Shown here: piece after piece, positions 25,901 through 40,900 of the stretch
Numbering within the stretch: position 1 is the first letter of the stretch
How the letters are laid out: each line of letters starts with the position of its first letter
Source of the DNA: Bolinopsis microptera
Taxonomy: Eukaryota; Ctenophora; Tentaculata; Lobata; Bolinopsidae
NCBI RefSeq assembly: GCF_026151205.1
Contig: NC_087076.1
Location: 18,965,919 to 19,029,918, forward strand
Length of the DNA stretch: 64,000 nt
Reading direction: 5' to 3'
Position numbers and translations under genes: made by a program
Notes under the pieces: generated by a model
The model's input: only the letters and a program-made list of their open reading frames with translations
The model's database searches: none
What the model was told of the DNA's origin: nothing

Positions 25901-28900
25901 GCCGATCAGTTGGTGACCAGTCAACTGGCCATCTCCAATCTCAACCCCAGCGACGTTGGGAAATACCAGTGCTCGTACTTCTCTGATCTTGACAAACAAC
26001 GCAAGAAATCCCAAGAGATTACTCTTCATCTTTATGGTAGAGAAACTGAAATGTGAAATCTTCCCAATTTGATATGATCGATAATAATGATAATCGACTT
26101 CCAAAATCCAAGTTATTGAGGAATAAAAGATAGTTTCAAAACGTCATGAGAATGAAAAGCCGTGTCCACTTGACATTTCTATAACCATTCTCTTTCAGAT
26201 TTCCACATTTCTCCCAAATCACAAAACTACATTCTGGGTTCAGTGATCACCTTAACCTGCTCAGCTCCACAGTACCAAACTGAAGTTATTCCCGAAGCTT
26301 CCTGGCTTCACAACGGGGAACAATTTTTGAACAAATACACAAGCAAAGGTGAAACAATAACAGAGGGTTCTGCACGGTACAGACAATTCACGATCACCTG
26401 GACAGCAGATAGCTTGGATTACACTGGCCAGTACCAGTGTAACATGACCTACAATCCCCATACTATTGGACAGTTCGCCTTTGCTGGAGGTACTCTTATT
26501 GGGGGTATCAAAAATATCATTATGGTTGGAGTAACCGAGGTGTCCGTGAAGACATACGCTAGGAAGCTCCAGGAGGCTAAGCTCACCTGCAGGATCAAAG
26601 GAGACGCTCAGGCCACCTGGATTAGGTGGTACAAAAAGACCGGTGAAACAGACACTACAGTAGATAGCAAGCTTTACTCGACCAAATACTCTTCCACCAA
26701 GCTTGAAACAACGAGTACAGTAACTTGGAGCAGTGCTACAGAGGACTTGAGCGGTAATTACTTCTGCAAGGGGCTCTACAGTGCCGGTTATGTCACTTCT
26801 AAAGACATTGTACTTGAGTGAGTTTATTTGTTCGTTCTGTTTCATTCAAAAGTTTTTGAGTCAATACTGAGTTCTGACTGTTAAAAACAGATGATAATTT
26901 AAAAAATCTACTCAAACTGCCTGCTGACCTGTGAATTTCAAGCTTTTAGTACATTATTATTCGATGTATTATTCGATTGGATTTTCAAGATTTTCATGAC
27001 CATACACTGTATAGATCTGTTAAATATCTACTTCATCTCACCGCAGAGTGCTAGACGTTGGTGTCTTGTCAGCTCCAACTGATACTAATGTAAAGGCTGG
27101 TGCTGCGGCAACCTTCTCTTGTGATGTCACCAAAAACGCGGAGTTTGTTCCGACTGTGTCTTGGTTTAAGGATACCGACGTTGAGAATGTTTTGGTTGCG
27201 GAGGCCGAGAAAAGGACGATCACTGCTACTGAGAAAACTGATTCCACTCTCTCTGTGTTGGTTCTGTTGAAAGTTGAAGTCGCTGACAAAGGTGAAGGGT
27301 TGTTTTTTTTCGGATTTGGGATTTTTAAATGACACATACTATAAATACAGTATCTTTTGCAGTTAAAAAATAATAAGTAAAATTTAAATTTATCCGATAA
27401 CATAATCTGAATTCATAATCAGATATAGGAATAGGTAGGAATAATATGTATATAATATTTCGACAAAATGTCGTCTAAAGTTAGTAAGTAAATCAATTGA
27501 ATTTTACAGTATATTTTGACAGGACAGTACTATTGTGAAGCTCAGTACGCTGACGACGCTAAAACTAAAGTCACCAGCACAGAAGCTACACTTTTCGTCA
27601 GAAGTGAGAACTAAGATTGTTGTTTTGGGACCCTTCCTCTTTTTCTACCACTCAGATTTATTTCGAGGATACTAAAATGATACTAAAATGATACTTAAAG
27701 GGTTAAAATGGTTGATCTAAGAAATGTTAGATCTAAATGTTATGTTATAAATACATTATGTGCCCTGACAATTAACTTTGTTCAGCAATAACTGCGGGGC
27801 CAGTGGAGACCTGGGCTGGCTTTGGACAGTCAGTCACCTTCACATGCTCCACTGGTGGTGACAAACCCAACCAGATGAAGTGGTACAAGTTCGTTGATAA
27901 CAAGGACGATGTCATCACTACAGGTACATTTTATGTATTTGATTTTGTCTAACCCTTGGAGAATTCTAATGAAAGTTTAAGGAAATCATATAATTTTTCT
28001 AAACACAACATTTTGGCATCTGCCATTTGATTAAGATTATTTGCCAACATTATGAAGAAAGATCGTTTTGAGCAACTCTTATGTTTCCAGGGGGGAAGTT
28101 CGTCATATCTGACGGACTATACGACGAGGACAAACAAACTTTCTCATCTTTCTTGACTGTGAATGGCTTGACAGCGGATGCCGAGGGTGATGCCACTAAA
28201 GCAGCCGACAAATTGGAGGTTGATTAATGAATATTGATCGAGTAGTATAGAATTATCAAATGAAAAATAAATTGGGTCACTTTATCGCCACTTGCTCTTG
28301 CCGTTTATTCGAGGATTTTGAGTTTTCGTTACAGGTGAAAATACTATTCAGTATTCGGTAGCTTAGAAATTTATGCGAAGAAAAAAGGTAATCAATAAAT
28401 TTCACCAACTTCACTTCAAACACAGGTACCGTACAAATGCGGGGCACATTGGGAAACACCATTAATCGACATCATTGCTGACAAATCAGGATCACTCCAC
28501 GTCACCCGTTAGTCCAATTTAACTTATTTTTATATTTATTAATTTGATATTTATTTAATGTTTACTTATATTTCAATACATATAAACCCTCGAAAAGATG
28601 GGGTGATCAGAAGATGTGATGGCCCCGTCAAGTCTTGATGAAACTCAACATAGGTCACATAGGTCAGGTCAAATTATTGACATTACAACATCTAACATTC
28701 GATCAGGTGCCCACTTTTTGGAAACGTACGGTATACAAGGAGCAAAAAGCATTCTGCGATGTGAAGTTGATGCTGGAAGTGTGTCGGGCAACGCGGTAGA
28801 AAAAGTTACATTGTGAGTTTCATAGAATGTGGTCTGTTTTATTTTACATAGTGGCTGATTTCTGATATCAGTGAATTTTTACAATATTTTTTTTTTTTTT

Positions 28901-31900
28901 CTATACATTTTTTTGATATTTATATTTTCAGCAAGGATTTGAACGATCCAAACGACGAGAAAATAGGTGTAATAGACGGTGAAACGGAAACTTCTGCTGG
29001 CTTCAGCGAAGTCCATAAATACGAGGTTTGGAGATATTGCATGATATTCTTACCTCTAACATCCCCTGAAAACTACTATTACTTTGTAATAGTGCTTTTG
29101 TGATTTGTATTAAATAAAACGTCCTTGATCTGTTTTTCAACAATAAATTATTTCACTCAGATTGCCTCCACTTCGAAAGATAACTTTGGACGGTACACAT
29201 GTTCTGTAACGTTTCAGCAAGTGAAAACCTTGATCACCTCTGATGTCGGCCAATTTTCAGAAATTTGTAAGTTGATTATAGTTCTTTGAGTTTCTTCATA
29301 CACGTACGCCTGTTGCAAATATACTTCCACAATTCGAACTTTTTCATTCACTTATTGCCAACCCATTATCCGTTAACTGATATGATAATCGAGTAAATGT
29401 CTCAGCGTACAAGGTTCAGCCATCTGGAGGCACCTATTCTATTGGGGATACTATAACACTAATGGCGGCAGTAAGTTCACAAAGGAGATTTCAGTTTCAT
29501 CCTTCTTTTCTTACGAGATGCAACAACTCTAGTCATTATGAAAAGAATGCTGTGATTTGTAACCAGTAGATATTATCTGATTTTACACTGTATTTTACTG
29601 CCTACACGCTTAGGTCATTTTGTCAGGTGAGTATCTTCGCTTTTCAATAATTTCAGCATAGCAGTAATAGGTTAAAATTAAGCAATTTGAGCTCGACATA
29701 GCTAAGTCTATTTACTTCAGTTGACTAAAATTGGCTCTGTGAAAGATGACACGACTTGGATTACAGCTAAGGTGTCGGAGAAAGGAGGAGAGGAAATTGC
29801 AGCTAAAGTGACCACAACGCGCCAGGTACCATCACTGCCTCATCTTACTTTTTATCAAGTTTTCTGTGTCTATTTAGTCAAGTTATGTTCGATGTAGGGG
29901 TTATTTGATTCAATTTCTTATGAACGTATAAAGCAAATATATTACATGATTTTCTCAGTACGATATTGACGTTGAGTGGTCTATAACCGCGACCTATGCG
30001 GCTTCTGGCACCTACTCAATGGTGGTCACGTACGGCACATTCGGAGACATCGTATCTGAGAACATCACTATATCTGTTGTTGGTGAGTTTCAGGAGTGCA
30101 TGCACAAGGCAGACACATGGTTATACGGTGTTCTATAATTGACGAAAATTCAACACGCCGCAGCACTGCCTAACTCCTCTGATATAAATTATAAGGGAAA
30201 TTTTACTTCAAAACATTTTGAACTGGCTCTATGGATACATCTACATAACTGTGCACTACATAACTGTGCACTACATAACTGTGCACTACATAACTGTGCA
30301 CTACATAACTGTGCACTACATAACTGTGCACTATATAACTGTGTACTATATAACTGTGCACTACATAACTGTGCACTACATAACTGTGCACTATATAACT
30401 GTGCACTACATAACTGTGCACTACATAACTGTGCACTACATAACTGTGCACTACATAACTGTGCACTACATAACTGTGCACTACATAACTGTGCACTACA
30501 TAACTGTGCACTACATAACTGTGCACTATATAACTGTGCACTACATAACTGTGCACTACATAACTGTGCACTACATAACTGTGCACTACATAACTGTGCA
30601 CTACATAACTGTGCACTACATAACTGTGCACTACATAAATGTGCACTACATAAATGTGCACTACATAACTGTGCACTACATAACTGTGCACTACATAACT
30701 GTGCACTACCATCTCAGGTTGGGTTGCGGATGGTCAGCCCAAAAATAGTATCTCCTTCATCAACTCAGGAGCAGCCTTCACCTGTAAATCACAGGGAGTA
30801 GGCTCTGCTAAATACGACTGGATAGCAAACGGGCAGGGAGTAGCAGATGATGACAACTACAAGATTGTGAGTTAGAAAAACATTTGTAGCACATAGTGCA
30901 CATCAAGTTTTATACTTTATGGATTCCTCAAAAATGAACCTCGGGTTGTTTTTATTTCATCCAATCCTGCCTGTAGGTGTACATGCCAATATACAATAAA
31001 ACCCCGAACGCGGCTAATTTTAATTCCCGCAAACTCTGCACCCTCTGCAGTAAAGCGGGGTTTAAGTGTATTTCTGAACGAAATGTTTTTAGGTGACTCA
31101 AGAGGCAGATAGTGATGGAGTGACAGTGTCGACACTTACTCTGAACAATATAAAGTCCACCATGGAGGGTTCCTACCAGTGTAAACCGCAATATGGTTCC
31201 TTTGAGTTGAGCGGTGTGCCCGGCAATCTAACTGTCCTCAGTAAGACACTTTTAATCGCTTTAAATATTTCAACACCAATCTGTCAGTCGTAAATGAGAT
31301 TCTATTAAACTGCAAAAGTGACGGTCAAGTCGAAGTCTTGGTGATCTCGATATTTATTATTTAACATCATACAGCAAGTGGTTTAACAAAACGATTATAA
31401 TAATTACACATGAGCTAACCGTGTTCCCCAATCCCCAGAGTTTGAAGATCAGCTCAAGTTCACTAAGATAGTATATGATACTAAGCTCGAGCTGATGTGT
31501 TCCATTCAAAAGAGGTTCAACCCGGCAGTAAAGTTAAAGTTCCTTTCAACGGACACAAAAGCGGTCACTTACCCAGGTAATACTGATCTCTGAAATACAA
31601 GTGAATATGGGGGTGTCTACTGTCAGTCCCTGGATTCTGGAAAGTGTTGTTATTAAAATTTCCGTTTTCATTTCAACCTAATACATATTCTGCTTCTCAC
31701 TGAGCCGTCTCCAGAAAATAAACTCGTTAATCAGTAATCATCAGGATACGACTCCAGAATTATTCGTTGTTTAGAACAATATTAATTTTGCACTCTTTAT
31801 GTTATCTTAACTGATTTTTTGATTTAATCTACCAAATTTGTTGTCTTGGAAACTCTCTGAGCAGAATCATTTCAGCTTTTACTGAAACAAAAGAAGGCAA

Positions 31901-34900
31901 GAAAGATGAACTGACAGTGACACAATATAATTATGTTGTCGAGAAAGCACAGCTGGGGAACGCCGGAAAGTATCAATGTATCGGAACCTACGAGGAAAAG
32001 GAAGGAGCGTTATCAGCCGGACAGACCGTGTCTCACGATGAGTCCGTTGTTATCCTTGGTGAGCCTTTCATATGAATATTTGATAACTGAAATCTTCATT
32101 ATATCCTCCACTTTTATTCATTTCGTCGAGCATTTGTATGATCTCCGAAGTGCGACGACATGCCGATAAAGGAGCCACAACTACGAGCGCAGTTTGATAA
32201 TTGTTGAATACTATTTCTCATGATGATTAAATTCAGGTCTGCTACAACAGCCTACATCACAACACGTTGGGGTAGGAGAAGATGTCACCATCACTGCGGT
32301 CTACAAGGGAGACGCCCCCGCCCAAATCGTCACCTGGCAGAGTCGTACTCCTAAAACCACCACCGTTGAAGCCTCCGACTGGAAGGATCTGGCTATAGAT
32401 AATTTTAAGCTCACCACTAGCGCTATACAATACGACACAGACGAAAAGACCAGTGCTTCGACTCTAGTCGTGAATGATGTGAACAGTGACGATGAGAAGG
32501 ACTATAGGGCTGTAGGGATTTATAGGACTGGTGATATTGCTTTCGAGGTTGAAACCAACCCTATCAACATCATTATCAAATGTAAGTATACCCTCTTATT
32601 GGGTGAATTAGTTTAACTTTTCTGTTTTTGAGCAACTCTAAAAACTGAGTACTGTCTGGAACTTGTAACAGGTGCTTTTAGGAAGGGTAATACAGAATAA
32701 ATGAGAGAAAACTGACGTCTGAAATTCTCGAGATTTAACATAATCGTTGGGTATTTCATCATAATGTTTAAACTTTCACAAAAATGTTGAAAACATACCG
32801 TAATCTTCAGACGAAAGGTTAGCATCAGTATTTGGTCTGAAAGGACAAACCTCGTTACTAACCTGCTCCTACGATGGTGCTGAGACCCCCACAAAAATGG
32901 AGTTTTTCTCTGGGGACGCGTCCACGGAGGGTGACCCTTGGAGTAAGGTTTCAGGAGATCGGTTCACAGCCAGCGCCATTAAAAAGGAGGGCACTGGAAG
33001 CTCAAGATCCATTCTGAGCATTGCTGGTACAGCATAATTTTATAGCTTATTTTTAATATCATCTCAGTAGACTTGCTCTCTCACCGAAGGAAATTAAAAA
33101 TGAACAACTGTCACATTTAAGAACTATAATCTTATTTTTTAAATAATCACATGATAACTACAGAGACGACAGTGTCTGATGAGAAGGACTATATTTGTCG
33201 TGTAACTTACACCAAAACGAACCCTACCACTGGCTCCAGCGAGACAGTGTTACAAACTGACGTTGCTACAGTTTACGTTATCCGTTAGTTATCCAGTTAT
33301 TTTGACTTTTTTAATCGTTATTTTACACCCTTTTTGTGCTTTTTGAGCTGGAATTATGGTACAATGACTATTTTGAGGGATGTTCTACGGATCAAAACGT
33401 TTTTCTTTACTATCGAAAATCCAAACAATAAAAATATAAATCTTTGTTCTTCAGAGAGATTGGCAAGTCCGACGAGTAGTTTCTTCAAAGAGGAAAACGA
33501 TGCCACAATATCCTGTAAATTCAAGGGAAACAACAAGGCAACCTTAGTTAACTGGTACAAGTCGGAGGACCAAGGGAAATCTTATAAACTGTTCAATGGA
33601 GAATCTGGCAGGTACGTGAGATCGGGAGATAAGTTCAACGTTAATTTCGTGGGATTCATTCTACCCTAATTCTACTTTTAATACTCCGATATTTATTACA
33701 AACTCCAATACCCCAAACTTTAATCTTCACAGGGTGTCTCTGAGCGATGTTAATTACGACCCTCCCGCGCTCACATCCCTCTCAACCGTTGAATTTTTAA
33801 GACTTATAGCGGACGACACAGGCTTTTACAAGTGCCAAGTCACGTACGTCTACCAGAACGGGACAGCAACCTACTCCACCAACTTTGACTCGGAGATCGG
33901 AGAACTGTACATTGTGAGCTTCCAGATGGATCTGTTGACTAGCTCTTACAATGGGGAGGGATCAGCAGTGACACTCAGTGTTATCACCAAGGGTCCTAAT
34001 GAGCCAAAATCCGTCGCCTGGTCTTTTAGAAAGGGTATGAGCATGATACTTCTTAACATTTTATATCATTTGTTTCTTGACATTTTAGTCGAATGTCAAC
34101 ACTATTATTTACTAAATTTTGAAAATATAAGACTAGATATAGGCATTGAATATAATAAACATACATACATATACCAAATTGAACAAATAAACTTCCAATT
34201 GCAAATGAGTACATTTATCAAAAAATATCATTGTTAATTTCCAGACGAAGGAACGAAAGAAGAGGAAAAGAAAGACGGTGTTGCTATAACTGATGGGGTC
34301 GGTGGGATCACAATCAAGGACAGCTACAGTGAAGCGACGCTTGAAGCGTTCAGCACTGTAACCATAACTAACGCTGGCAAGGACAATAGAGGGGAGTATT
34401 ATGTAGAGGTGGAGTATTCGCAGGGAGAGGAGAACAAGGAGCTCACTTCCAAGGAGACTTATGTCGATGTTATTGGTGAGAAATGTTTATTTCTGGCTAC
34501 TTTCTGGTAACTTTGTACGAAAACATTTCTAAACAATTAGCTGTGTCAAAGTGGTTCTGCCTCTGAAAGAGGCACCTACAAGTCAGGTCAAATTAAAACT
34601 GACAAAACAATATTTCTGTAAACACAGCACCCTCCGTTATCAGCTGATCATATTTATTAACTCACCCTCCACAGGCACGTTCATGAACATATCCAACTCT
34701 GTTGTAATTGAAAACGCTGGTGCTTCGGAGACTATCACGTGTCAGTTTAAGAGTGGTAAAACTCCGGTCGTTTCACTGGAAAAGAGAACCTCCGATGGCA
34801 CATGGGTTGACGTAGCTGGTGCTGGAATTGGGGTGAGATAATTAGTTACAAACAGGAAATTGTCGCACAACATTCTGGATATCCAGTAGCAATCCACTGC

Positions 34901-37900
34901 AAATATCCAGATATTCCTTTACGTTATGTAATTCAGCTGAGGGCATTGATATTATATAGCAATCTAATCTCCATTCATCTTTTCAGGAGTGTAAGGAGCC
35001 GACCCTGGGAGAAGGAGAAACCAAGGAGGCGTTAGTTCACACCTGTTTAAAGACCATAACACGTATCACAGCACACACTGGCGAGTACAGGTGCCTAGCT
35101 ACCTACGAAACTCAATACAAGTTCAGATCAAAGGAGACAAAAAGTCTAGAAGTTGTGACCTTGACAACCTTGTCAGGAAATGCTTACTTCCTCGACGGGC
35201 AAGAGCGAACACTGACCGCCACCGTTGAAACACCTAGCTTCCCTAAAGAATCTTACTTCAATCTTATCACGTGGGTGTTTGTTTGGAATTTGTATCGTTA
35301 TTACCTAAAAATAATCCAACAAACTTATACTTTTCTGCTACTCGGTTCCTTTATTCGGTCAATCATAAATCAAGGCCGTAGCAAAGGCCTACACAGTTCA
35401 ATCAATATTTTGATTTTAGCCTGCCAGGTATAGCAATTGGCAAAAGTGAGTGATAGGGATGATCATCCATCATTTATGGCTTTCCGATTATAACAATACA
35501 CGTCATGTAATAAACCAAACCAAACCAGGCCGAAATCGGGAGAAGCTGAGGCAATTGTGGAGAAGCTGGCAGTGGTGGCTGTATTTGGATCAAATAACGT
35601 AAAGTTGACGTTGAAGAAGCAGTTTGTGGCCGCTGACAACACCAAAACGGGTCATTTTGTTGTGGATCTGGACACAGTAAAGTTACAATCAGTTGCAATA
35701 CAGTTCGTCGAATTGAAAGGTCTGATATATGTTGTGAAATGTTAAGATTCCTAAACCTTAGCTTTTACACACTCGGTCGTTTCAGCCACACCGTTACGTA
35801 AACTCTTCTCCAATTCTTAAAACTTCAGAATACGTATCATTCTTATTGAAGTATTAACTCTGCATCTTCCCAGACGCAATAACAGCAATAATAACGGACC
35901 CAACCGACACGTCGGGACTTGGCAGGGGTGCAAAGCTGACGATGACTTGTGAGACCAAGTCAAGTGACGACATGGATGTTACCGAGCGACCTACGATCGC
36001 TTGGTCCCTGGATGGAGCCGGGTTGTTACCCGCCACCACCGTTACCAGCACAAGAGCTGACGGCAGTGAGTTTACATTATTGCTTCACAATATTTAAGAA
36101 TTAAGCTGTAACAGTGGAAATAATTGTTGGTCCTGCGTTTTAAATGTGCACCAGTTCACTCCGAAATTTTTCCAGAGCAGAAGTCCGTAGTGACTATGGC
36201 GGAAATGAGCCCTGCTGAGAGTGGGTCCTACGTTTGCACTGCTGTGTATCCCAATGTTGGCAGGTCTGTGCTTTGTTCGAGTACGCATATCTTGACGTAT
36301 TACTGTCACTGTGATATTATGTGTTTATTAATGTTTCCCTTTTTGTTCGGTTTCCTTCTATATTTATGATTCCTTTTCTGTGGATATTTTTCAGCACTCA
36401 CATATCTTCACCCTGCCCTCCCTTTCAGTGTGACAACAGCAGCAACACTCAATCTAGCGGGCATTGTCTCCGCTCCACCAACTGTATGGGTCACAATAGG
36501 TAACAAGGCGGAAGTAAAGTTCAGTGTGTTGGAAGCGTCAACACGGCCCACGATCAGGTGACCTTCTTGGAAGGAGGCTGGACAGGCAAGCTCAATGATT
36601 ACAAGAACAGCGATAAGATAACACTAGTCACGGACCCTGAGACTGCAGAAGATCAGAAGAAGTTACCGGCACTGCATACTGTCACGGTGACTCTGTCTGG
36701 GGTGGATGCTGCAATTGATGGCTTGTCTGTAACATGTTATGTTCAGAATAAAGAGACCAGTTTGAAACTGGATTGGATTACAACCACGTTCAAAACGATA
36801 TGTATGTTAATGACGTTATCTCGTTTTATTGTCAGTTCTCCTGTCAGCTCTTAGATAATATAGAAGTTTCATTTACAAATAGTTAGTGTTAGAAATGACC
36901 AAAATAGAACAGATTATACATAAACAATATCATTAGATTGATTACAACTACAGGGTCGGCCGCCGGACGTTCAATCATTAATGACGTTATCTTTCAGCAA
37001 TGAACGCGATGAACCCTAAAGGTTCGATAACGACCTACGCGGGAGATTCACAGACCTTTTCTTGCTCCGTCAATGGACCACCCCCTACAACCTTTGAATG
37101 GTAATTTCTCTTATAATTCTCTTATAACTATTATAATATAATATTTTTCTTTCTTTGTGATCGTGCAACCAATATTTATTACATAATATCATCGTGTAAC
37201 ACTTGTTTTATTTCACAGGGAGTACACAGTCGGGGACGTGAAAACGAAGCTCACGAACTCCACAACTGTTGGAACTGATTCAACAGTCATGTTATCCAGT
37301 ATCACAGAGACCACTAAAGTAAACTGCTACGCGTCGTACAGCTACAGTCCTACAGCTTCAGCTCTGAGTGTCACCTATCAAGGGGACCTCCATTATATCC
37401 TCCGACACTGATAAGGCGACCATGCAAGTTAAGAAAGGTTTGTGATCAACATTGTTGATGGTTTCTCGAAACATTTAACTTGTGTAATATAAAAATATCC
37501 TCCTTTTATTGTCAGGAACACCAAACTCCGCGACAAAAATCATTAAATGAGTAAATTAAGAGTAAATAATCAGGTTTACCCGAGATGTATGTCAACCCGC
37601 CTCAAACTGTGTTCTGGGACGGTCAGACCGGTGTCACGATAAAGTGTAACACTTCCGAGGAAACGCTAACATCTCTGAGCTTACAGAAGAAGACGGAGAT
37701 ACCTAACACAGTACAAACCGGTACTGTCGAGGTAAAATTTAGTAGAATTATTTGCTTTAACTAGTTCTAAATAAAAGTAATCTAGTTAACTAGTTCTAAA
37801 TGTTCTCAGATACTTAGAGCCGGTAGATTGGTAACCCTGATAACTTTACCAGGTGACTATTGCTAAAGTGGACTTTAATTCTGCTGGAACATACAAATGT

Positions 37901-40900
37901 ACCCTTTTACTGGCAGAGGACAGTGATGTTACAAAATCAAACTCGTTCTCCACCTCTGTTAATATCACTGTTAATCGTGAGTATTCACATTCTTGTTATA
38001 TTTCACATTTTTATTGCACTGCAATCAGCTGTGATGTATAATTATATCACATGTTCCCTCAAAAATATAATCAAATTCTTCCTCAATTTCCTATTCAATT
38101 CCCCTTACAAAATTACTTCTCTCAGCACAATGTGATACAACAGAAATAGTTGCAAAGCAGAGAGATCCTAAGTACAGTTTCACATTCGCTGCGACAACGT
38201 ACCCTCTGACTGTGACTGTAGCGTGTGCCAAGGGGTACGAGTATATCAGTCAGAGTCCCGCCAAGATCACGTGCCAGACCACGGGAATATGGGACAACGT
38301 AGGCCCCAATAACCCAGACGGTTCCATCGGGGAGTGCGTCAGTGAGTGTAGTCTTGGTTTAGTTAGACTTACTTTAGTATTCGCAACTGAAGGCCATTAA
38401 CGCATGTTATTTGAAGGTTTCTGAAAGAACAAATTGCTTGTTTCTACAACACCCTCCAGTTAATTTTCTTTGGTTGGAATTATTGGTGATGTTGCTGTGT
38501 CTCGACGATTGAGCTGATTCAAAATATATTTCTCTGTCGGCTAATGTAGCATTTTCAGAGCAAGATACACCGTCTAATGTGAAGTTTGACATTGTTCTCA
38601 AGACTGAGCTAGTTTGTAACAGCGTAGAAAGCCAGGTACTGATCACGTTACTTAACTCATAAAGTTTTTAGCATTGATTTAGAGTCTCCTGACCGATAGT
38701 CGATCAATGACTACACAGTTTATAAACCCCTCCGGGTTAGAATAAGATTCTGATAATCCCGGCTCCCGCTAAATAGATTCTGATAATCCCGGCTCCCGCT
38801 GTTAGTTTTTTCCCGCTGAATAAATAACCCCGGCACAGCTCCTATAATCCCGCCCCGCTAATTTGGCTCAACAAGATTTGTTTTGTTTTGATATTCCATG
38901 AGAATTTCAACCGCGCACTGTCACGTGTTTTGATGACGTGTATCACGTGACTAACTACTACGACGCGCATTGGTAAAAAATGTCACGTGACCTATTGGCT
39001 TGACGTAAGAACTATAAATACACTTGATCTACGTATCGGTCTAATTGCAGGCGCTGGCAAAACTCCAGTACACTGCTTACATTACTAATACTCTTACATT
39101 AATTGGACCAGTTCCAGAACTTGTCTCGACGGTTACATTTGATTTTGTCCGGTTAATTTTGTCGTGTTTGATACATGATATAAGCCATGTATCAGTATGA
39201 TAGTCGTCTACTTTGATGAACTTCATCATCATGACACGATATCATTATTAGCTCCACCTTTTATCGCTTGCCAGGCTTAACTCGACGCCCCTTATCGATA
39301 TTCATTCTACGTTCTGACTGAGGAATAATGTTTAGATATAACGCCAATTTCAAATGTCATAGTACCTTAGTTGTATTTATTTGGTAGTCCCCAATTCCAT
39401 TTCATATTTTCCATACTGATCATGATCTCATATAGCTAGAATTAAGAGTAAAATGTCAAATTTGTTGGTCCTAGCACTAACCCGGAGGGGTTTATAACAC
39501 ATAACACCGGCACGCTTAAGTTATATTAAAATAACCCCTCGTGCTAAAGCACGTCGGGGTTATTTTCATAATAATCCCTCGTGCTTCGCACTCGAAATTA
39601 TTATAAATTTTTCCCGCGCGTCGCGGGAAAAATTAAAATATAATCCCTGCGCATGCCGGGGTTATGTGTGTTATAGCCTCTCTACATACATTTTAAAAAC
39701 ACACAATATAACCGTATTACTAGTTGACAATGCTGTAGAATGCTTATCCACACTCCACATACCATAGTTACCATAGTTACCATAGTTACCATAGTTACCA
39801 TAGTTACCATAGTTACCATAGTTACCATAGTTACCATAGTTACCATAGTCACCATAGTTACCATAGTTACCATAGTTACCATAGTTACCATAGTTACCAC
39901 ACTCCACATACCATAGTTACCACAGTCCACCTGATTTGTCTGTCTCCAGGAAGTTCACGTGAACAACATGAAGAATGCTCTGTCCGCCCTGCTCTCCTCA
40001 GCCTGCCCGAAGTGTCAGTACGACTTTATCATCGCTACTCCCACTACTGCTGAATCCTGTGACATTAACATAGAGGTACTGTCCCAGTTTTGTGGAATCC
40101 TGCATCCACTAAGTTTAAAATTTCGTACAAGTCTAGTGGCGGTACCTCCCCCAAAATGGTCTTATGCCCAAAAAAAAGCTTTGGTCGTTTAGACATTTTA
40201 TCTTTGGAGTTTGGTACCATGAATGTTTCTGGATGTAGGTATAGAAGCAGAGTGAAAGATGCTTATAATGAAAATAGGGAAATTTCGAATACCCACTGTC
40301 ATTTTTGTTCGAGAAAGTCCTGATAATCATGTTGTTGTTTTATATGGTGTCATTTATCGATCTTAAATGTGCAGGTCAAAGTCCCGACTGCTGAATATCC
40401 CACCGATTATGATACGAAAGCTGCTGAATTCAAAAAAATGATCGAAGACGTAAGTTTTATAATGTCGTAGATTATCTTAATACTTAAGCGTTTAAAGTAT
40501 TATATTGATACAACTAATTATATACTTCTTAATATTTAGCTAACATTAGCTTTAATGCTCTAGACTGTGGCCATGAATAACCATAGATCCCAAAAAGTAT
40601 CATTTCATCACAACTTCTCCTCTTATTTCAGAAGTTCAAGCCTGTCTCGCGAAGAAAGAGAGAAGAGACAGTGGACTGGAAGGTAAAGGAGGTCTCTGAT
40701 AAAGGTGTGGAGAACATCTGCCCAGCTGGGTACGGGACTAGTACCGCTGACAACACTAAATGTGGTACGTACTCCTAGAGCTGTGCAACTTCAAGTCTCT
40801 CCCGTATATAATATTTATTATATACTCTTCCGGCCATAAAAAATCTAAAGCCTATTTATAGGCTTTAGATTGTAAATCAAAATTCTAAAATGACAATAAT

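Noticed and set aside
26261..26845. 194-residue minus-strand open frame
   Set aside because: Exact antisense of the two-Ig exon 38; no recognisable domain and the sense strand has clear Ig hallmarks.
30139..30801. Long open frames on both strands made of HNCAL or HSYVV repeats
   Set aside because: They are translations of the 15-bp minisatellite, whose length is a multiple of three; the region is an intron by frame and splice logic.
39671..39930. Minus-strand NYG or TMV repeat frames
   Set aside because: Artefacts of the 9-bp CATAGTTAC repeat.
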